Assembly (NCBI GenBank): GCA_020746105.1
Contig: CM036658.1
Location: 29,785,099-29,849,098 of the forward strand
Direction: 5' to 3'
DNA length: 64,000 nt
Source of the DNA: Trogon surrucura
Lineage: Eukaryota > Chordata > Aves > Trogoniformes > Trogonidae
Positions 57,801-64,000 of this stretch are shown in pieces. Both the position numbers and the translations under genes were made by a program. How positions within the stretch are numbered: the stretch's first letter is position 1; every line of letters begins with the position of its first letter. The notes under the pieces were generated by a model. That model ran no database searches. It was not told where the DNA came from and worked only from the letters and a program-made list of their open reading frames with translations.

Positions 57801-60492
57801 AAAATGTTTAGGAATACTTTCATGATATATGTTAGTTTATATAGCCATATCTTGAACATGAGAATAGCAACTACTTAGTCTCGAGGAGCGTAAAGATCCA
57901 AGAGAAATTACCCACAGTACCTGTAATTGGAGTTCTCTTAAAGGTCATAACCCTCTATAGATCCACACTTACCCTCCTTCCTTCTCTTGGGATTTGGAAT
58001 ACATTAGGCTTAGGATGGATTGTTTAGTTCTCTTTAGACCATAAAGAAACTGATGAAGAGTAAGTCACATCGTGCTCCCTGTAAGGCTTGTATACAACTT
58101 AGCATTGATAAATCAGCCTGACAAAGGGCTAGAAATAAGCTTTCCAGTAACATGATTCAAATATTACACTAAAACTATTCATGGTCTTCAAGTTATTTCA
58201 GTAAACATGGAAGTAGTTTAATTTCTTTTTTCTTTTTTATAGCATCTACCAAGCCTCTTCTTTTAAGGATATGACAGTTTGCTTGGCTGATAAACAACAC
58301 CACAATCTTTGACTAAGATATCGAACAATAACAAAAAATCCCTAGTATTTTTTTTTTTAATATGAGAGGATTGCAAAGAAAAAAAAAAAATTACCATAGA
58401 AACTTCTGGTTCTCAATGGTGACAATGATCCAACACCTTATTTATCATCTCAGGTGGGGCTTTTGTGCTATCTGTGCAGATGATTGCTACTTTACCTTAC
58501 CTCACCAATACTCTGTGAATATAGAGGGCTTGTTTGTAGTTTTAGTTTCAGCGTAGGTAGTAGTTGCTGTGTTATAACTCTGATTTCATCCTGACTGTAT
58601 AAAAATGCCTACTTTTTCACAAAGATTTTTGCTCCCTTTGTTATATTTTCAGTTATTTATTTCAGCATCACATAGTATTAAAATGCCTTCATAGAAAAGG
58701 TCACCCTTTTTCCTTTCAAAACATTTCTTTGTGGTTTCTGTTCCCAGAGGTACACATAGAATCAACAATCGATAAGAGAACATCACATAACACTCTGACT
58801 TACCTTTGAGGAATATCATTTAGGTCAACACATTTTATCAGGGAAAGACTTTTACAGCCAATCATTTTCCTTTTAATGACATTTTTTAATCACTAGGTAA
58901 ATTTTCCTAGAATAGCAATAATAAAACTCAGTTTAACAGGAAAAGCACTTAAAAGACTTCATTCTGATAAATCATCTTTTCCTGATCACAGCGTGTTTTT
59001 TATGAACTGAAGTGCTCCCTTGTTATAATTCTGAGGATTACTGAAATGGATAAAGATTTGGTATCCTAAAGGATGGTTTAGTAAGTTTCCACTGCACTGT
59101 ATAGCGAACAAGACACTAACAGAATCCTAACAGTGGTATCCTCGATTCTCTTACTATCTCTGAAATCTTGAATTTTAGTGGAGAAAGCTAAATCCATACA
59201 GTTCTGCTGTTTATGATTAAGTATGTATTTTAAAAGAGCACTGTTCAAAGTCTGGGAAAGCTTTCTTTCTGATGATGGTGATAGAGCTTTTAAAGCTGTC
59301 ACAAAACAACATAGAAGAGCTTTTTCAAAAGGCAAGGGTTGATGTGAACAAGGTTACTGTTCATAGACCACCATCAGAAACAAATCCCAATGCCACATGA
59401 AATGCTTAACCTTTTCATATTCTTAATTTACTGGAAGATGTAGAAGAGAGAGAAAAAAATGTGATTTTGGAATCATGCTAATCATGAAATGTTATTGATT
59501 TCAATGTAACAGGAAAAATACTTTCAAAATATGCATTCATCAATCACTGTAGTACTACACAACATCTGTAATCTAACTTCTGCTTTCCAGTGTGGTATAA
59601 ACAAACATTGCTTGCCAATGAGACATAAATGGAAGCCATTTAAGAAAAAAAAACAATTGGGTGGAAATAATTTTTACAAACTATATGTTCAGTTTTTGCA
59701 TTGCAGACAAAAAACTTTTTCTGAAATAGCATCACCTTTGCAAAGTGCACCATGCCCTCAAAACTCTATTACACCATCTGCAAGGCTGTCCAACTAGTCA
59801 TATGCATTATGAGCACATATTTTTTGTAGGTTCATTTTATTATTCAGTACAGAGAAGGACAGCATGCTCAATATTTTATTTTTTGTTAATTATTCAGAGC
59901 ATACCTCTGTGCTTAGGATATATACTTCACATCTTCCATCACATTAAAAAAGGTTAAATGCCTCACGAACATTTCTATGCCGCTTACCAGCCTGTGTAAA
60001 CGTTGCAAAGAAACTCTTAACATGGAGTGTTATATTTACTCCGTTTGCTTCAGTCTTTCTCACACAGTGTGCAGTCATTTAGTGGAAGAAGAGATTAAGG
60101 ATTCTAGATACCACAAGCAGGAAGAATACCAGTCATCCACACTTCGTTATGCAGTAGGAGAGATAAGCACGAGGATGGCTGAGGCTGAAAATAATGTAGG
60201 TTTAGATCTGGAAGGCCAGGTTGTGCTGTCCTTGTGAAGCAGTTGCACAGAGGAATGAGATTGCCCAAGCAGCACAGAGCACCAGCTGGAGATCACATAC
60301 CCAGATGTAACTCCAAATCTTCAATTTGTGACTCAGTACTCCACAGAGACTGTGCTGTGCTAACCACAGGCTTGAGAAACCTAAAAGTTAGTGTATGTAC
60401 TTGCATTGCTAGGAAAAATTCACTGCTTTAGAAGCTCACTTTCTTTAACTTTTTTTTTGTGTGTGTGTGCTTGTGCGGAAACTTGCTCAGAG

Positions 60493-60546
60493 ACCTTCTA
60501 TTGTGGCATCTCTGTGGCCACAACACTGGCCACCTTCTGTTGTGGC
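60493..60546 (+). repeat. Short direct repeat pair (15 bp, 39-bp offset)
   Basis: ACCTTCTATTGTGGC at 60493-60507 recurs as ACCTTCTGTTGTGGC at 60532-60546. The intervening TGTGGCCACA is itself a palindrome. Confidence 0.6.
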
Positions 60547-61205
60547 TGTGACATCCAGGGTCAGTTTACAGATTTGAAAGAGCCCAAGATGCTTATCCCA
60601 ATAGCTGGTAAGCTGTCAGGCAGAACCAGAGGGAGTGACTCAAAAAGATTTGCAGAGCAATCAACTGATAACTAATCTGTGGCAACTGATCTGCAACATT
60701 ATTTTTTTTTTCTTCAAAAATTATCTTAACAGCCTGCTGATAGTATAGGAAAAGAAAAATTTCTTGTACCACAGTGCCTGGCTGTAGGTGCTAGAAGTTC
60801 AGCATGGTCCAGGCAACACATGTAAAACTTAATGTTACTGCAATGCATTCCGTGCTATATCTGAGTGAGATTAACAGTGCTCTGCTGGCAGTACACTAAC
60901 CTGTCAATTCAGGTTTGGTGGCAATATCTAACATAACACATTTAAGAAAATTGGGGGAGGCACAGGAAACTGTCTAGATCAGAGAAATAGACTTGATGTC
61001 ATTGCTAGTGCTATCAGGGTCAATATAGATTTCTTATATCTGAATTTGGGTGGAAATCATAAGAAAATCACAGGGATCATTGAAAAGACCATGACCACCT
61101 AAAGACATTTAGCAGGGAGCCTCTAAGAAGATGTTCAGACATTAGGTGATGTCTTTTGTAAATATGCTTATTGCAGGCATTCCCTTTCTGAAGAAATAGA
61201 TCCCA

Positions 61206-61232
61206 ATGGATGGATGGATGGATGGATGGATG
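61206..61232 (+). repeat. (ATGG)n microsatellite
   Basis: Six perfect ATGG units plus ATG, within unique sequence. Confidence 0.95.
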
Positions 61233-62499
61233 TTGTAATGGATCTCTGAAGTTAATCAGATGGCTTCTGTGAGAAAAGGATCAGCTTTTGGGAGATGCAA
61301 ATCAAACAGCTGAAGGGCAGTCCTTAACCTGTCTGAAGAATGAAAAAAAACATAACAATAAACCTGATGCCTTTTACTTTCTACTCCTCAGTTTAAACTA
61401 TGCTTCTTCCTGCTGGGAGCTCTTCTAAACTCTGTAACCTATGACTGAGAAAGGCAATTATTCAAGGAAATCAAACATGATGAAAGTAGTGGTGAAGGAA
61501 GACTTTTTTTAGCTTTTCTTCACTACTTTTATCACTTTCCTTTTTCTATGGAGATGAGCAACAGCAAGATCATCTCAGAGGAAGCTTTTCTATTACTGGC
61601 TTGCTGGGCTATGTTTGTAGAAGACTGAAAGGAAGCACAGTAAAAAGAGAGATGTCTTGAAAGGATATGCTTCCTTTCCTCCTGATGCAGGTGTAACCTA
61701 GGAAACAAATATAGAAAATATCTTTCATGTGTGGCAAAAAGCACTAAGGAGCAAAAAAGGATTTGCTCTGAGTGAAAAGTGCTTCCCTATGATCAGAGGA
61801 TGACAAACTGTAAAGACAGTACAGAATAATTTTTGAGAGGTTATATTTTTAAAGCATACTCTGTTGGACCTAATGTCTAGGGCAAATGCCTCTGGATTTG
61901 TACCATGAACAGAATCAGCCTGCAGAAGTGGCGCTGATATGAAGCTGGCATTGTTAGATACGTTCTCATAAGTGATTCAGCTTTGTTTACAAGATAAATC
62001 TTGTTTTCATGCAAACAAATCCACAGACAACCTTATTGTGTTCTAAGTCTAAAATGATGCAGGGGAAAGATATATGTCATATTGATAACTTGGTGCTGTG
62101 TTAAAGGGCTATAAAATATTCAACTAAATGCAGTTGAAAATCAGCTTGAAAAATGTCACCCCAGACAATTCTTTGGTTGTTCTAGGAACTTTAACGTAGT
62201 GTGTTTATTGTGGGTAAAGAACGTAAGGAAGGTATAATGACAGCATCAAATTAATCTGGAAATATTTGTGTTAGCACGAAGGACTCCTTGCCCTCCCCCA
62301 ACAATGTGTCTGCCTCCTTGGCTTGGCCTCTTAAAAGGCGGACAGAATTGTATTTGGTGCATTGCACCTTGTGGAATTAAACAAGTCTAAAGAAAACTGC
62401 TCCAGCATCTGTCTTCTTTCAAGCAGATTGTCAACAAGAGGAGGGGGGAAGGGAAAAAGGGGAAACTTCGCAAGGATGTTTTAAACCCTCCAGATAAAC

Positions 62500-62650
62500 T
62501 GTCGCTTTGAGCCTTGACAGCTCAAGAACTTGACACATGCGTCTGGTCCCCGGGGGCCATTCCCTGCGCGCTTGGCAAGCGGATCACGGCTGCTGAGCTG
62601 TGACGCCACAGCGCTTCCCTGACCTGACATAATGGGCAGCTATTTACTGC
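62500..62650. promoter_or_regulatory. CpG-containing patch, candidate cis-regulatory element
   Basis: About 150 bp contains roughly eight CpGs (for example TGCGCGCTTGGCAAGCGGAT, TGACGCCA, CAGCGC) amid CpG-poor AT-rich DNA and matches none of the repeats here. It includes a perfect 6-bp inverted repeat, GCTGTG-ACGC-CACAGC at 62597-62612, and a CRE-like TGACGCCA. It could be a conserved non-coding element or the edge of a promoter. There is no supporting TATA, exon or splice evidence. Confidence 0.3.
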
Positions 62651-62737
62651 AAACAAGGTAGATGGAAGAACATAGACTTAAATGATGCTCTGGTGTAAGA
62701 AGGAATCCACCAGGGCCCTCAGTCAATCTTCAGGGGC

Positions 62738-62753
62738 TTTTTTTTTTTTTTTT
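62738..62753 (+). repeat. Poly-T tract (16 T)
   Basis: Homopolymer run leading into a pyrimidine-rich stretch (TTTCTTTCCTTTTTTCCCC). Confidence 0.85.
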
Positions 62754-63932
62754 CTTTCCTTTTTTCCCCTTCTTTTTCTGGGATTGTTTAGTCTTTCCCC
62801 AAGGAACAGGTGACTGTGGCACAGCACTAAGCCTCCCCTCTCTAGATCAATAGAGTGGATTAAAGAAACAATTGCAGGACAATAAACAGAAACCGAAAAT
62901 GAACTTTGGATAACCATGCCAACAGTTTGCTCTGCTCGTTTTTCATCTGTTACTGTGAAAAGTAAAAACACATGCCCTGGAGGACCTGCAGGAATGCTCT
63001 TAGCTTCATTCCAACATGCAAGTATGATCACATTTTATAGACGAAGAAAAAGTGTCAAAAGTTAGAGAGAACCCTACAAATATTCTGTCTATTACATGAA
63101 CCCAGCATCATCTGGCACCAAATTGCACACCACAATTTCATTCACCTGTGAATGCGTCAAGGAAGATGTGCCCTACATTTCTCCTCACTGTGGCAAGCAA
63201 GACAGTGAGTTCAAGAACACTCTAGCTGCTTCTTTTAGCACGCTAGCTGCATAGTACAGGGAGCATTCTCCACTGATGTAAAACACTAACAGCATTGATC
63301 CAGTATGCTGCTTTAAATCAGCTGAAAAAGTCGTCCTGCTGGGCAAATGCAAGCATACATATGAACACCGTGATTAAACAAACTTTAGACCTATATCAAA
63401 TTGTCATAGCTTCAGTAAAAACAGAAGGGTAAGATAACCCACCTAAAGGCTCAGCTTCGTTGTGTATTTCCTGTTTCTCCTCTCTTTTCATCATGTTACT
63501 AAATTTCTTTGTTCTGTCTAAATACCTTGGGTTCTTAGAATAAGTTTGGTAAAAGTGTGAAAAGATCTGCAAAAAAGCTGCTTTGTCTTTCATTTACTAA
63601 AGAAGGTCACTCTGATGGGCTGCGGTCTTCTAATTCTACAAAACAGATAATTTCATACTGCAGGTAGGCTGATTTCAGAATATTTAACTCAAGACATTAT
63701 CAAAAGTAAGGCACTTCCTTTATAATCTCCACAAGCACATAATGTTTTATACATGCTACTCCTTAAAATATTTATTACTTCGTTGATGCACTCTCCAGAC
63801 CTAGATTCTTTGAAGCCTTATTAAAACCTTGAGCTAATGTGCATAATTTAGATTCTAATTATGAAGTAGGAAAGGATACTGCTTACTGATAAACACTGTT
63901 AGAAAAGCCTAATTACGCAGCAATCTCAATAT

Positions 63933-64000
63933 GACAACACCAAGCTGTGTGGGGCAGCTGACACACTGGAGCATAGGGATGCCATCCAGAGGGACCTTGA
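63933..64000 (+). mobile_element. CR1 LINE fragment running off the right edge
   Basis: In the frame starting at 63933 the sequence encodes DNTKLCGAADTLEHRDAIQRDL. This matches the CR1 RT segment after the FADD box ([20 protein letters not shown] in the other copies). The KLCGAxDTLExRDAIQ version differs from both groups elsewhere in the window, so a third CR1 subfamily is likely. The left boundary is uncertain by about 10 bp. Confidence 0.8.

Larger units (their letters stand above)
51831..63932. other. Long stretch of unique sequence
   Basis: No gene was recognised in these 12 kb. The sequence at 51938-52400 is GC-richer and without identity. Local features listed separately are the GGAT microsatellite, the 62.5-kb CpG patch and T-runs. 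Poly-A runs occur at about 55954-55967 and 58378-58390. ORFs are short and unrecognised. Confidence 0.5.

Overview
This window looks like a stretch of bird nuclear genome with no recognisable host protein-coding gene. The evidence is the repeat content. Many copies of CR1 LINEs (Jockey-type retrotransposons) are present, with the diagnostic avian 3' ends made of ATTCTATGA/ATTCTGTGA repeats and an ORF2 encoding an AP-type endonuclease plus reverse transcriptase. There are also three LTRs of one endogenous retrovirus family and a tRNA-derived SINE with a CR1-like tail. By my own tally CR1-related sequence covers roughly 14 kb, about a fifth of the window, and is concentrated in the first 28 kb. 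The species cannot be named from this. The tRNA-Ile/CR1 SINE suggests a passerine (a TguSINE-like family, from memory). The heavy load of well-preserved CR1 would also fit lineages with recent CR1 expansion, such as woodpeckers and relatives.

Layout. 1-303 is the 3' part of an LTR cut by the window edge. 304-3632 is non-repetitive. 3633-6995 is a layered pile: an old minus-strand CR1, a younger minus-strand CR1 abutting it, a 779-bp solo LTR inside the younger CR1, and a further CR1 fragment at the far end. 6996-14399 is mostly unique sequence with one decayed CR1. 14400-20510 holds a minus-strand CR1, then an older plus-strand CR1 split in two by another minus-strand CR1; a 5-bp AAGAA repeat marks that insertion and the host reading frame rejoins when the insert is removed. 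21826-23134 is a fourth related minus-strand CR1. 25250-27984 is a plus-strand CR1 with an uninterrupted 879-codon ORF, flanked by a perfect 12-bp direct repeat. From 28 kb onward repeats are sparse: a CR1 tail at 29.0 kb, a minus-strand solo LTR (32809-33588), an older plus-strand CR1 (43078-44249), the SINE (44458-44652), a minus-strand CR1 (51568-51830) and the start of another CR1 running off the right edge (63933-64000).

The sequence between repeats is AT-rich intergenic or intronic-type DNA. I found no convincing exon, non-repeat RNA gene or CRISPR-like structure. Candidate regulatory segments are a CTCF-like motif near 3.38 kb, a GC-rich patch at 35.5-35.8 kb and a CpG-containing patch at 62.5-62.65 kb; all three are tentative.

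The most informative observations concern retrotransposon biology. The only CR1 copy with a fully open ORF carries Glu in place of the catalytic Asp of RT motif A. Two other copies share the same 2-bp deletion just before the FADD box, suggesting that a frame-shifted source lineage multiplied. A chimeric tRNA/CR1 SINE retains A- and B-box promoter motifs. I see no multi-gene system here.
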